Shown here one piece after another: positions 1-8,280 of a stretch of DNA of 64,000 nt. Both the position numbers and the translations under genes were made by a program. This stretch comes from Rhodoferax sp. GW822-FHT02A01 (lineage in GTDB: Bacteria > Pseudomonadota > Gammaproteobacteria > Burkholderiales > Burkholderiaceae_C): NCBI RefSeq assembly GCF_038784515.1, contig NZ_CP152376.1, positions 2,294,001 through 2,358,000 of the forward strand, given 5' to 3'. Positions within the stretch are counted from its first letter, which is position 1; each line of letters starts with the position of its first letter. Below the pieces are notes generated by a model. That model made no database searches and was not told the origin of the DNA. It saw only the letters and a list, made by a program, of their open reading frames with translations.

Positions 1-37
1 ATGCCAGAATCTGCCCACATTCCCGCACTTACTGACC

Positions 38-745
38 ATGAACACGCTTTCAGACTTCCCCATCACCCGCAAATGGCCTGCCCAGTATCCGCAGCGCCTG
101 CAGCTGTACTCGCTGCCCACCCCGAACGGAGTCAAGGTTTCCATCATGCTGGAGGAAACCGGCCTGCCGTATGAGCCACATCTGGTGAGCTTCCAGACCA
201 ATGATCAGACTTCGCCGGAGTTCCTTTCGCTCAATCCCAACAACAAGATTCCCGCCATCATCGATCCCGACGGCCCGGGGGGCAGACCTCTGGCACTGTT
301 CGAGTCCGGCGCCATTCTGTGGTACCTGGCCGAAAAGACCGGCCAACTGATTCCGGCGGATGCAGCCGGGCGCTACGAAACCCTGCAGTGGCTGATGTTC
401 CAGATGGGCGGCATTGGCCCCATGTTTGGCCAGGTGGGCTTCTTCCACAAGTTTGCCGGCAAGGACTTTGAAGACAAACGTCCGCGCGACCGCTACGTGG
501 CCGAAAGCAGCCGCCTGCTGGGTGTGCTCAACCAGCGCCTGGAAGGGCGCGCGTGGGTCATGGGTGAGAGCTACACCATCGCCGACATTGCCATCTTCCC
601 CTGGGTGCGCAACCTGATCGGTTTCTATGGTGCAGGTGATCTGGTAGGCATAGAGAAGTTCCCGCAAGTGATTCGTGTGCTGGAACAGTTCGTGGCGCGC
701 CCGGCGGTGGAGCGCGGCCTGCAGATTCCGAAAGCAGCGGCTTGA
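38..745 (+). CDS. Glutathione S-transferase family protein (YfcG/YghU-like)
   Basis: The 235-residue protein has the thioredoxin-fold N-terminal half of glutathione transferases: an LYSLPTPNGVKV stretch near residues 23-34, a cis-proline NKIPAI motif near residue 70, and an ESGAILWYLAE motif near residue 90 that binds the gamma-glutamyl part of glutathione. An all-alpha C-terminal domain with a GESYTIADIAIFPW motif follows. This pattern is that of the YfcG/YghU (Nu-class, Ure2p-like) group, which typically shows disulfide reductase or peroxidase activity with glutathione. It is cytosolic with no signal peptide. Its stop overlaps the TTG start of the exporter gene by four bases, so the two are probably translated together. 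The true substrate cannot be read from the sequence. Confidence 0.88.
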   Translation: MNTLSDFPITRKWPAQYPQRLQLYSLPTPNGVKVSIMLEETGLPYEPHLVSFQTNDQTSPEFLSLNPNNKIPAIIDPDGPGGRPLALFESGAILWYLAEKTGQLIPADAAGRYETLQWLMFQMGGIGPMFGQVGFFHKFAGKDFEDKRPRDRYVAESSRLLGVLNQRLEGRAWVMGESYTIADIAIFPWVRNLIGFYGAGDLVGIEKFPQVIRVLEQFVARPAVERGLQIPKAAA

Positions 746-1635
746 ACCGTTCAGCGGCGAAGCACAGGCTGTTGCTGGGCGGCGTGCTGCTGGTAACGGC
801 TCTGGTGTGCTTTGTCATTCTGGACACCACCACCAAGTGGGTGACGCAATCGGTGCCGCCCTTGATGGCGCTGTGGGTGCTGTTCGGGATCCAGGCGGCG
901 GTATCCATTGCCTTTGTTTCCTGGCGTCGCGGGTTCGCGAGCATGCGCACGGTTCATCTGAAGTGGCATGTGGTGCGCGGCATGTTGCTGCTGGCCGTCC
1001 AGGGGCTGGCGTTTTTCAGCCTGCGCTACCTGCCGGTGGGTGAATTCACGGCGATGGCCATGACCACGCCCTTGTTTGTCACGTTGCTGGCAAGCCGGAT
1101 TTTGGGTGAGCATGTGTCGCTGTATCGGCTGTTGCTGGTGGGCGGCGGCCTGGCCGGCACCCTGGTCATCGTGCGACCCGGCAGCGGTGCGTTTGGCTGG
1201 GCTGTCCTGTTGCCCATGGGGCTGGTGGTCTTCAATACGGCCTACCAGTTGTTGACCAGCCGCATGGCCCGCACTGAAGATGCGGTGAGCACCCAGGCCT
1301 ATACCTGTTCGACCGCGTTGCTGTGTCTGACTGTGGTTCTTCCCTGGATCTGGGCGCCCGTGCCGGACCTGCAGGCAGGGCTGGGTTTGCTGGTGATGGG
1401 GCTGGCTGCATCGGCAGGCAATCTGCTGTTCATCCTGGCGTTTGAGCGAGCCCCGGCGGCCACGCTCACCCCCTATATGTATCTGCAGATCGGCTTAGGC
1501 ATTCTGGGCGGCTGGCTGGTGTTCAGCCACGTGCCGGATGCGCAGTCGGTCATGGGTATGGGATTGATTGCCGCATGCGGCGTGGCGGGTGCCGTTCTGA
1601 CGCTGCACGAAAAGCACAGGCTCGCCGCGACCTGA
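742..1635 (+). CDS. DMT superfamily (EamA) membrane transporter
   Basis: This 297-residue protein is almost entirely hydrophobic, with about ten predicted transmembrane segments arranged as two repeated five-helix EamA units, the architecture of drug/metabolite transporters of the inner membrane. The usual internal motif of a short polar loop followed by GEFTAMAMTTPLFVTLLA is present near residue 95. The start is a TTG at 742 inside a TTGA overlap with the glutathione transferase stop; no ATG lies close enough to give a complete first helix. Members export amino acids, purines or other small metabolites, but the substrate cannot be predicted here. It converges with the gamma-glutamyltransferase-like gene, leaving only four bases between the two stops. 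Confidence 0.85.
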   Translation: MNRSAAKHRLLLGGVLLVTALVCFVILDTTTKWVTQSVPPLMALWVLFGIQAAVSIAFVSWRRGFASMRTVHLKWHVVRGMLLLAVQGLAFFSLRYLPVGEFTAMAMTTPLFVTLLASRILGEHVSLYRLLLVGGGLAGTLVIVRPGSGAFGWAVLLPMGLVVFNTAYQLLTSRMARTEDAVSTQAYTCSTALLCLTVVLPWIWAPVPDLQAGLGLLVMGLAASAGNLLFILAFERAPAATLTPYMYLQIGLGILGGWLVFSHVPDAQSVMGMGLIAACGVAGAVLTLHEKHRLAAT

Positions 1636-1639
1636 GTCT

Positions 1640-3232
1640 TCACGGCAATCCGACCGCCAAGCCATCGCTGCGTGGATCGTGGGCGCCGGTCATTTGGCCG
1701 CTGACTGCGTCGATGGCAATGGCGCCCGGGTGTCCCATGAGCGGATTGCGCGCATCGATCAGGCTGATGGCGTGCCCACGCGTGCGCAACTGCGCGACCA
1801 CGCTTGCAGGGATGTCGCTTTCCAGCTTGAGCGTGTCCTGGCTGTCGGAGAACGTTTTGCCCAGCAGGAAGCGCGGCTGGCGCAGCGCGGTCATGGGGTC
1901 CATGCCGTAGTCAATCAAGCGTGTGAGCACTGCCGCCAGGGTTTGCGGTTGTCCGTCGGCGCCCTGGGTGCCGTAGAGCAGTTGCACCTTGCCGTTCTTG
2001 CGGTACATGCCGGGGTTGAGCGTGTGAAACGGGCGCTTGGCCGGCGCGAGCGCATTGGGGTGTGTTGGGTCCAGCGAAAACGAGGCGCCCCGGTTGTGCC
2101 AGATCAGCCCGGTGTCGCCCACCACCATGCCGCTGCCCCAATCAAAGTAGATGGTGGCCAGCATGGAGACACTGTTGCCAGCCATGTCGGTTGCGCCCAC
2201 ATACACCGTGTCCCCGGTTTGAAACGTCTGCGGCCAGGGCAAGGCCGCACCCATGCGGATGGCGCGTGCGCGCGCATCCAGGTGGGCCGTGGACAACAGC
2301 CCACCGACAGGGACCATGGCGAATTCCGGATCGGCCACCCAGCGGTTGCGGTCCATGAACGCCTGCTTCACCGCCTCCACCAGCAGGTGGTAGTAGTCGG
2401 CACTGCCTTCGGCAATGCCCTGCAGGTCGAAGCGCTCCAGGATGCCCATGATTTCCAGCGTGGTCATGCCTTGCGTGGGGGGCTGGTGCGCCAGCAGTTC
2501 GCCGCCGCGGTAGGGCAGGGACAGCGGTTGCTCCAGCCGGGCCCGCGTCAGCGCCAGATCGTGCTGGGTGAGCGGTGAGCCTGCAGCTTGCAGTGCGCTG
2601 CCCATGCGCTCGGCCAGCTTGCCCTCATAGAACTCCCTGGGGCCGCGCTCGGCCAGTGTTTCCAGGGTGCGGGCCAGATCGGGTTGGCGTCGCACAAAGC
2701 CCGCGGGGGGAATCTGACCTTGGTGCAGAAAATGGCGATAGATGTCGGGCAGCGCCCGGGCATCGGGCAAACGGAAATTCAACCAGAAGCGCTCGGAGTC
2801 GCTCACCTCGTAGCCGTCTCGCGCCAGCGCGATGGCCGGGGCCAGCAAATCGCCCCAGCTCCGGGTGCCGCCCAGGTCGTCGCGGCTGATGGCATGTGCC
2901 TGCGCCAGCGTGTCCACGGTTGCAGCGCTGGTCAGTGCGGAGCGCGGGCCCCGCAACGGGATGGAGCTTTCATACGCCGGCACCACGGCGGCAGACTGGC
3001 CAATGCCCGAAAGCGTTTGCACACGCCCCTGTGCATCGCTGATGAGCATGAAGGCGTCACCCGCCAGTCCGCAGAAGTGCGGGTAGGTCACGCACAGGCT
3101 GGCCGTGGTGGCAATCGCCGCTTCCACCGCATTGCCACCACGTTCCAGTATCTGTGCCCCGACTTGACTGGCCAGTGCATGCGGACTGGTCACCATGCCC
3201 CGGGAGGAATGTGTCGATGCAGTACCCCTCAT
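1640..3232 (-). CDS. Gamma-glutamyltransferase-family hydrolase (possibly amidohydrolase)
   Basis: The 530-residue protein belongs to the Ntn-hydrolase gamma-glutamyltransferase family. It has the N-terminal RGGNAVEAAIAT segment (residues 31-42), the GDAF loop (58-61) and, at the site of autocatalytic cleavage, GDTVYVGATD with Thr342 as the expected new N-terminal nucleophile; the GMVVGDTGLIWHNR segment follows. There is no signal peptide, unlike periplasmic glutathione-cleaving Ggt, so it is probably cytosolic. A cytosolic relative, HpxW of Klebsiella, hydrolyses oxamate in purine catabolism. Its start overlaps the stop of the deacetylase-like gene (ATGA), placing it third in a minus-strand operon. 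An oxamate-like or gamma-glutamyl-amide substrate is inferred from neighbours only. Confidence 0.82.
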   Translation of the reverse strand: MRGTASTHSSRGMVTSPHALASQVGAQILERGGNAVEAAIATTASLCVTYPHFCGLAGDAFMLISDAQGRVQTLSGIGQSAAVVPAYESSIPLRGPRSALTSAATVDTLAQAHAISRDDLGGTRSWGDLLAPAIALARDGYEVSDSERFWLNFRLPDARALPDIYRHFLHQGQIPPAGFVRRQPDLARTLETLAERGPREFYEGKLAERMGSALQAAGSPLTQHDLALTRARLEQPLSLPYRGGELLAHQPPTQGMTTLEIMGILERFDLQGIAEGSADYYHLLVEAVKQAFMDRNRWVADPEFAMVPVGGLLSTAHLDARARAIRMGAALPWPQTFQTGDTVYVGATDMAGNSVSMLATIYFDWGSGMVVGDTGLIWHNRGASFSLDPTHPNALAPAKRPFHTLNPGMYRKNGKVQLLYGTQGADGQPQTLAAVLTRLIDYGMDPMTALRQPRFLLGKTFSDSQDTLKLESDIPASVVAQLRTRGHAISLIDARNPLMGHPGAIAIDAVSGQMTGAHDPRSDGLAVGLP

Positions 3233-4128
3233 GGGTTGAGCGCCAGCATGTGGTCGCAGATGGCGCCCGGTGTCGTGAACCAGATGTCTCCAGCGTCACG
3301 CGCGCGGGCAATGTGCTGCAGGGCACGCCGCAAGTGCCGCAGGCGATACGGCTGGCCGACGATGTAAGGATGCAGCGCAATCCCCATGACCAGCGGCTGT
3401 TGGAGGCTCTGCAGCAGCATTTCGTCAAAGTTGTCGATCACCATGTCGGCAAAGGCACAGGCATCCATGTGCCGGCCCATGATCATGGGGATGTCGTTGA
3501 GTTCCTGCGGGTAGGGGATGGACCACAGCGTCTGGCCGCTGCGTGTGTGCATGCGCGTGGGTTGGTCGTCATGACACCAGTTCAGGCTGTAGCTGTAGCC
3601 GGTTTCCGCCAACAGGTCCGGCGTGCTGCGGCTCTCCGATATCCAGGGAGACAGCCAGCCAGCAGGCACCGCACCCTGCCATTGCGCAATGCGTGTGCGG
3701 CAGCCGTCCAGCAACTGGCGTTCCTGGTCCTCCGTGAGGTCCGACTGGCGGAACGCGTTGCTATGTCCATGCCCTATCAGTTCGTCGCCCCGCGCCAGCA
3801 CCGCCTGCAGCAATTCAGGGCAATGGTCCATCAGCGCGGTATTGACGAGGGCACCGGTGGGCAGACTCAGTTGGTCAAACAGCTCCAGGCAGCGCCAGGC
3901 TCCCACCCGGTTGCCATATTCACGCCAGCTGTAGTTGAGCACGTCCGGCTGCGGTGAGGCTGGGCCTATGCCGGCACCCAGTCCCTCACCGAAGGCAAAG
4001 TGCTCCAGATTGAACCCTATATAGACAGCCAGCCGCTTTCCCTGGGGCCAGTGGTAGTCGGGGCGCCGGGCAATGCCGCTGTAGGCAAAGCGCCCGTGGC
4101 CGGGAATGGCGGCAAATGGAGTCACCAT
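3229..4128 (-). CDS. Polysaccharide deacetylase family protein (PuuE allantoinase-like)
   Basis: The 299-residue protein has the NodB-type carbohydrate esterase fold, but the Asp-Asp metal motif is replaced by NLEHFAFG near residue 39, as in the metal-independent allantoinase PuuE group. A GDELIGHGHSN motif near residue 114 and a LSPWISES segment near residue 159 follow. PuuE-type enzymes open cyclic ureides or amides such as allantoin. It ends in a four-base overlap with the gamma-glutamyltransferase-like gene and starts seven bases after the NTF2-like gene, so the three form one transcript. The HGHSN motif is not the exact sequence I expect of PuuE, so the substrate could be another cyclic amide. 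The family call is firm; the reaction is inference. Confidence 0.75.
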   Translation of the reverse strand: MVTPFAAIPGHGRFAYSGIARRPDYHWPQGKRLAVYIGFNLEHFAFGEGLGAGIGPASPQPDVLNYSWREYGNRVGAWRCLELFDQLSLPTGALVNTALMDHCPELLQAVLARGDELIGHGHSNAFRQSDLTEDQERQLLDGCRTRIAQWQGAVPAGWLSPWISESRSTPDLLAETGYSYSLNWCHDDQPTRMHTRSGQTLWSIPYPQELNDIPMIMGRHMDACAFADMVIDNFDEMLLQSLQQPLVMGIALHPYIVGQPYRLRHLRRALQHIARARDAGDIWFTTPGAICDHMLALNP

Positions 4129-4135
4129 GGGAGCC

Positions 4136-4549
4136 TTACAGCGTGGCCAGGCCCGCGCGCACGAGCAGCCACTCTGCGCTGTCGTTCCACACCTGCATCT
4201 GCACGATCTTGCCGTGGCTTACCACGTAGCGGTCCACATAACGGTTGCCTTCAAAGGGCGTGCCGTCCAGCCACTCGCCGTACAGGGTCCCGATGTTGTA
4301 GACGATGGCCTCTACATCGGTGGCGCCAACCACCAAGTCAGTCTGTATGAAGCGCTTCTTTACCCACTTGTAGCGGCTGGCATTGAAGGCGCTGGTTTCT
4401 GCGGGCTCGCGCATTGCGCGTCCACCGGTAAAGAGTATCTGCAAATCGGGAGAAGTGAAGGCGCGGGCGGACTCCGGGTCGGGAATCATGACGATGCGCA
4501 AAAACTCTTCCACGATTTCCTTGGGGCCCATTGCGGTTGCGGTGTTCAT
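4136..4549 (-). CDS. NTF2-like / SnoaL-like small protein (HpxZ/AtzH-like)
   Basis: This 137-residue protein has the single-domain NTF2-like layout: an N-terminal helix (EIVEEFLRIVMIPDPESARAF), then strands ending in VDRYVVSHGKIVQMQVWND. Small proteins of this fold, such as HpxZ and AtzH, occur beside amide- and ureide-degrading hydrolases. The ATG at 4549 was chosen because the conserved domain starts right there and the upstream in-frame stretch is low-complexity and lies in the divergent promoter region. It is the first gene of the minus-strand operon. Its exact job is unknown; stabilising a partner hydrolase or acting on a small intermediate are both possible. Confidence 0.72.
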   Translation of the reverse strand: MNTATAMGPKEIVEEFLRIVMIPDPESARAFTSPDLQILFTGGRAMREPAETSAFNASRYKWVKKRFIQTDLVVGATDVEAIVYNIGTLYGEWLDGTPFEGNRYVDRYVVSHGKIVQMQVWNDSAEWLLVRAGLATL

Positions 4550-4663
4550 AGCTTTCTTGGTCGTGCCGGGCACGGTTGGTGTGCAGCGCGTGCACGGATG
4601 TGTTTGCACCGCTATTAAGCAGTTTCTGTTCCATGTGCATGCCGTGAGGATGGGTGGTGCGCA

Positions 4664-4684
4664 TGCACCGAATTGAAAGGTGCA
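4664..4684. promoter_or_regulatory. Inverted repeat TGCACC-N9-GGTGCA in divergent region
   Basis: A perfect inverted repeat, TGCACC at 4664-4669 and GGTGCA at 4679-4684, lies about 80-100 bases upstream of the sigma-54-like promoter. The half-sites match those of NtrC binding sites, but the 9-base spacer is longer than the usual 5. It could bind an enhancer-binding activator; this is inference. Confidence 0.35.
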
Positions 4685-4725
4685 CGCGCCCCAACGAATC
4701 GCGTCGCGCACAAATGAAGTGCAAT

Positions 4726-4757
4726 TTGCGTACATTCGATTGAAAAATTGTGTACAA
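4726..4757. promoter_or_regulatory. Paired GntR-like operator half-palindromes
   Basis: TTGCGTACAT (4726-4735) and TTGTGTACAA (4748-4757) are near-identical 10-base near-palindromes whose starts are 22 bases apart, about two helical turns. They resemble the TTGTATACAA-type operators of FCD-domain GntR regulators, and a gene for such a regulator lies in the same locus at 9167. The second site ends five bases before the sigma-54-like promoter, so binding would block it. Confidence 0.5.
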
Positions 4758-4762
4758 AAGCA

Positions 4763-4778
4763 TGGCACAGTGTTTGCG
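4763..4778 (+). promoter_or_regulatory. Sigma-54-like (-24/-12) promoter for the ABC transporter
   Basis: TGGCACAGTGTTTGCG matches the RpoN consensus TGGCAC-N5-TTGC with the GG and GC dinucleotides separated by exactly ten bases. The expected transcription start, about twelve bases past the GC, falls near 4789, only a few bases before the ATG at 4793. Nitrogen-regulated control would fit a transporter for a nitrogen compound. The match is by eye; the unusually short leader is the main reason for caution. Confidence 0.5.
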
Positions 4779-4792
4779 TAGTGCTGGGCCAT

Positions 4793-5830
4793 ATGAATGC
4801 AGTCGCCACTCCCCCCAGTGCCATCGAAGTCGTCGGGCTGACCAAGCGCTACGGCGCGGGAAAGCCTGCCGTGGACAACATCAACCTGCGTATTGCCAAT
4901 GGCAGCTACTGCTGTTTGCTGGGCCCCTCGGGCTGCGGCAAGAGCACGACCTTGCGCATGATTGCCGGCCACGAGTCGGTCAGCAGTGGCGACGTGCTGC
5001 TGGAGAACCGCAACATCACCGACCTACCCGCTGCCGAGCGCGGCACGGCCATGATGTTCCAGAGCTTTGCGCTGTTCCCGCACCTGAGCGCGCTGGACAA
5101 CGTGGCCTTCAGCCTCAAGATGAAAGGCGTGGCCAAGGCCGAGCGACTGGCCAAGGCGCAGGATCTGCTGGAGCGCGTGGCCATGGGGCATCTGGCCGCA
5201 CGCAAGCCGGGCGAACTCTCTGGCGGGCAACAGCAGCGCGTAGCGCTGGCACGCGCACTCATCACCCAACCCAAGGCCTTGCTGCTGGACGAGCCGCTCT
5301 CTGCGCTCGACCCCTTTCTGCGCATACAGATGCGCGCCGAACTGCGTCGCTGGCAAAAGGAGCTGGGCCTGACCTTCATCCATGTGACCCATTCGCAGGA
5401 AGAAGCCATGGCCCTCGCCGACACCATGGTGGTGATGAACCACGGCATCATCGAGCAAAGCGGCTCGCCCCACACCATCTACAACAAGCCGGTCAATGAA
5501 TTCGTGGCGCGCTTCATGGGCGGCCACAACGTGATTGAAACACCCGCCGGCAAGATCGGCGTGCGCACCGACCAGACGCGTGTGGGTCTTGTCGGCTCCA
5601 GTGAGATTGAAGGCCTGCCCAGCATCCCCGCGCTGGTGACAGACGTGGAATACCAGGGCACCTATGTGCTGCTGGGGCTGCAGAATCCAAGCGCCGCGCA
5701 GGCCGTGGTGAACACGGCCGAGTATTCGGTCATGCTGTCCGAAGCGCAGTTCGCTGCCAGGCCATTTGCCGTAGGCGACGCGGTGCAACTGGCCTGGACG
5801 CCCGAGTCCGCGCATTCCCTGCAGGCCTGA
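4793..5830 (+). CDS. ABC transporter ATP-binding protein, PotA-type
   Basis: The 345-residue protein has Walker A GPSGCGKST (residues 44-52), the Q-loop MMFQSFALFPH, the signature LSGGQQQRVALARAL, Walker B LLLDEPLSALD and a C-terminal TOBE-like domain, as in PotA of spermidine/putrescine importers. It would power the two permeases encoded at 7369 and 8277. The ATG at 4793 was chosen because the ABC domain begins at residue 11; an upstream TTG at 4748 lies inside a putative operator and would precede the predicted transcription start. No good ribosome binding site is visible. In this locus the imported compound is more likely a ureide, amide or amine than a canonical polyamine, but that is inferred from context. 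Confidence 0.92.
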   Translation: MNAVATPPSAIEVVGLTKRYGAGKPAVDNINLRIANGSYCCLLGPSGCGKSTTLRMIAGHESVSSGDVLLENRNITDLPAAERGTAMMFQSFALFPHLSALDNVAFSLKMKGVAKAERLAKAQDLLERVAMGHLAARKPGELSGGQQQRVALARALITQPKALLLDEPLSALDPFLRIQMRAELRRWQKELGLTFIHVTHSQEEAMALADTMVVMNHGIIEQSGSPHTIYNKPVNEFVARFMGGHNVIETPAGKIGVRTDQTRVGLVGSSEIEGLPSIPALVTDVEYQGTYVLLGLQNPSAAQAVVNTAEYSVMLSEAQFAARPFAVGDAVQLAWTPESAHSLQA

Positions 5831-5895
5831 TTCCAGGTTCAACGATTTCCCCAACCTTCGCAAGAAGATTCATCACCCCCAAAGGAGTTACTTCC

Positions 5896-7176
5896 ATGTC
5901 AGACGCAAAGAAAGATTCAACATTGGGCGCACTCTCCGTGCAGCGCCGCTCAGTTCTCAAAGGCACCGCAGGCATTCTGGCTGCTGGCATGTTCCCCGCC
6001 ATCCATGCGCAGGAAAAAATCGTGCTGCGTTATCTGGGCACTGCAGTGAACCAAGACAAGGAAATCGCCGACAAGTTCAAGGCCGACACCGGCATTGAAA
6101 TCCAGTACGTGGCCGTGACCACCGACGACGTCACCAAGCGCGCCGTGACCGCTCCCAACAGCTTCGACCTGATCGACACAGAATACTTCTCGCTCAAGAA
6201 CATCGTGCCTACCGGCAACCTCAAGGGCATTGATACCAAGCGCATCAAGAACGCCGACAAGATCACCACGCTCTTCACCAAGGGTGAAGTGGCCGGCAAG
6301 AAGGTGGGCGACCAGGGTACCGCTCCCAAGAAGACCATCTTCCTGGAAGGCGAAAAGTCCAAGAAGTTCTCTGCGACTCCCACGCAGTTCATGAGCTTGA
6401 TCCCCACCGTGTACAACGCCGACACGCTAGGCATCCGCCCCGACCTGATCAAGCGCCCCATCAGCTCCTGGGCTGAACTGCTGAACCCCGAATTCAAGGG
6501 TAAGGCCGCCATTCTGAACATCCCCTCCATCGGCATCATGGACGCTGCCATGGTGGTCGAAGCCATGGGTCTGTACAAGTACCCCGACAAGGGCAACATG
6601 ACCAAGAAGGAAATTGATCTGACCATCAAGACCCTGATCGAAGCCAAGAAGGCCGGCCAGTTCCGCAGCCTGTGGAAGGACTTCAACGAATCCGTCAACC
6701 TGATGGCCTCCGGTGAAGTGGTGATCCAGTCCATGTGGAGCCCCGCCGTGACGGCCGTGCGCACCAAGGGCATCGCCTGCACCTTCCAGCCGCTCAAGGA
6801 AGGCTATCGTGCCTGGGCTTCCGGCTTCGGTCTGCCCGCCACCCTGTCCGGCAAGAAGCTGGATGGTGCCTACGAATTCATCAACTGGTTCCTGGACGGC
6901 TGGGCTGGTGCCTACCTGAATCGCCAGGGCTACTACAGCGCCGTGCTGGACACTGCCAAGGCCAAGATGGAAGCTTACGAGTGGGCCTACTGGATGGAAG
7001 GCAAGCCCGCCACGCAAGACATCAAGAGCCCGCACGGCGACCTGCTGGCCAAGAAGGGCGAAGTGCGCGACGGCGGCAGCTATGAAGCCCGCATGGGTGG
7101 CATCGCTTGCTGGAATGCGGTGATGGACGAGAACGCGTACATGGTTCAGAAGTGGAATGAGTTTGTAGCGGCGTAA
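5896..7176 (+). CDS. ABC transporter periplasmic substrate-binding protein, PotD-type
   Basis: The 426-residue precursor starts after a clear AAAGGAG ribosome binding site. Its N-terminus has a twin-arginine signal, QRRSVLKG near residues 17-24 followed by a hydrophobic stretch ending IHAQ, so it is probably exported folded by Tat and released into the periplasm. The mature part has the two-lobed polyamine/putrescine-binding fold seen in PotD, with the ENGYRAWASGFGLPA-like hinge region near residue 300 (here GYRAWASGFGLPA). It delivers substrate to the permease pair downstream. Repeat A1 begins six bases after its stop codon and separates it from the permease genes, which may keep its mRNA more abundant than the rest of the operon. 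Confidence 0.9.
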   Translation: MSDAKKDSTLGALSVQRRSVLKGTAGILAAGMFPAIHAQEKIVLRYLGTAVNQDKEIADKFKADTGIEIQYVAVTTDDVTKRAVTAPNSFDLIDTEYFSLKNIVPTGNLKGIDTKRIKNADKITTLFTKGEVAGKKVGDQGTAPKKTIFLEGEKSKKFSATPTQFMSLIPTVYNADTLGIRPDLIKRPISSWAELLNPEFKGKAAILNIPSIGIMDAAMVVEAMGLYKYPDKGNMTKKEIDLTIKTLIEAKKAGQFRSLWKDFNESVNLMASGEVVIQSMWSPAVTAVRTKGIACTFQPLKEGYRAWASGFGLPATLSGKKLDGAYEFINWFLDGWAGAYLNRQGYYSAVLDTAKAKMEAYEWAYWMEGKPATQDIKSPHGDLLAKKGEVRDGGSYEARMGGIACWNAVMDENAYMVQKWNEFVAA

Positions 7177-7182
7177 GCCGCA

Positions 7183-7274
7183 CCCCCGTCCAGGCTCACT
7201 GCGTGTAGCCTGTTCCCCCCTTAAAAGGGGGCAACACCTGCGGCCCGGCGAAGCCGGTTCCGCGGTGTTCCTGG
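7183..7274. repeat. Intergenic repeat family A, copy 1
   Basis: About 90 bases, closely similar to 41160-41248 and 42182-42274. It shares the blocks CACTGCGTGT, a run of C facing a run of G (CCCCCTTAAAAGGGGG), and GAAGCCGGTTCCGCGGTGTT. AACACC and GGTGTT enclose GCGG/CCGC and CGGC-GAA-GCCG stems, giving one nested hairpin. It starts six bases after the substrate-binding protein stop. The remaining 94 bases to the permease start show no other clear element. Confidence 0.88.
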
Positions 7275-7368
7275 ATGGGGTGGCACTGCGTGCACCCTGG
7301 GCGTTGCTTCGCTCGTCGAGTGTGTGCGCAGACGTATGGTTTTCTTGCTTGCATAACTGGCTACTTCA

Positions 7369-8280
7369 ATGAGCGCACCTACACCTTCATTACCGGCTTC
7401 TGGCGCTGCGCCGGGGCGAACGATTGCGGCCTGGTGGCAGGCTTTGCCGTTGACTGCGGTGTTTGTGCTGTTCTTTCTGATTCCGTTGGCGCTGGTGCTG
7501 ATGGTGAGTTTCTGGGACTACAACCAGTACGAGATGCTGCCGGACTTCACGTTCAAGAATTACGTGGCGGTGTTTGAGGGTTGTCTGTCGGGTGACGATA
7601 TGTGCGTCACTTTCAAGACCTATCTGTCCACCTTCAAGTTTTGCCTGCTGGTGTGGTTTCTCACGCTGGTCATCGGGTTTGCGGTTTCCTATTTCCTGGC
7701 TTTTCACGTCAAGTCCAATGGCGTGCAGGTGGTGCTGTTTGTGTTGTGCACCATTCCGTTCTGGACGTCGAACGTGATCCGCATGATTGCCTGGGTGCCG
7801 CTGCTGGGGCGCAACGGGCTGGTCAACTCCATGCTGGTCGGGGTGGGGGCGGTGGACCAGCCGGTCGAGTGGCTGCTGTTTTCCAATTTCTCGGTGGTGC
7901 TGGCCTTTGTGCACCTGTTCACCACCTTCATGATCGTGCCCATCTTCAACTCCATGATGCGCATTGATCGCAGCCTGCTCGAAGCCGCCGCCGACAGCGG
8001 TGCCACGGCCTGGCAGACGCTGTGGAATGTGATCGTGCCGCTGTGCCGCACCGGCATCATCATCGGCTCCATCTTTGTCATCACCATCGTCATGGGCGAC
8101 TTCGTCACCATCGGTGTGATGGGTGGCCAGCAGATTGCCTCGGTGGGCAAGATCATCCAGGTGCAGACCTCCTATCTGCAGTTCCCGCTGGCTGCGGCCA
8201 ACGCGGTGATCCTGCTGGCGCTGGTGCTGATGATCATCTGGGCGCTGACCCGCCTGGTCGATATCCGAAAGGAGCTATGA
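7369..8280 (+). CDS. ABC transporter permease, PotB-type
   Basis: This 303-residue inner-membrane protein has about six transmembrane helices and, near residues 205-230, the cytoplasmic EAA loop (LEAAADSGATAWQTLWNVIVPLCRTGI) that docks onto the ATPase. It is the first permease of the spermidine/putrescine-type importer. A short soluble N-terminus rich in Ala and Pro precedes the first helix. A 192-base spacer containing repeat A1 separates it from the binding-protein gene. Its stop overlaps the next permease start in an ATGA, indicating tight co-translation. Confidence 0.92.
   Translation: MSAPTPSLPASGAAPGRTIAAWWQALPLTAVFVLFFLIPLALVLMVSFWDYNQYEMLPDFTFKNYVAVFEGCLSGDDMCVTFKTYLSTFKFCLLVWFLTLVIGFAVSYFLAFHVKSNGVQVVLFVLCTIPFWTSNVIRMIAWVPLLGRNGLVNSMLVGVGAVDQPVEWLLFSNFSVVLAFVHLFTTFMIVPIFNSMMRIDRSLLEAAADSGATAWQTLWNVIVPLCRTGIIIGSIFVITIVMGDFVTIGVMGGQQIASVGKIIQVQTSYLQFPLAAANAVILLALVLMIIWALTRLVDIRKEL

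Noticed and set aside
4656..4669. GGTGC-GCAT-GCACC as an NtrC site
   Set aside because: The half-sites face the wrong way for an NtrC site, which reads GCACC...GGTGC. Only the TGCACC-N9-GGTGCA pair was kept, with low confidence.
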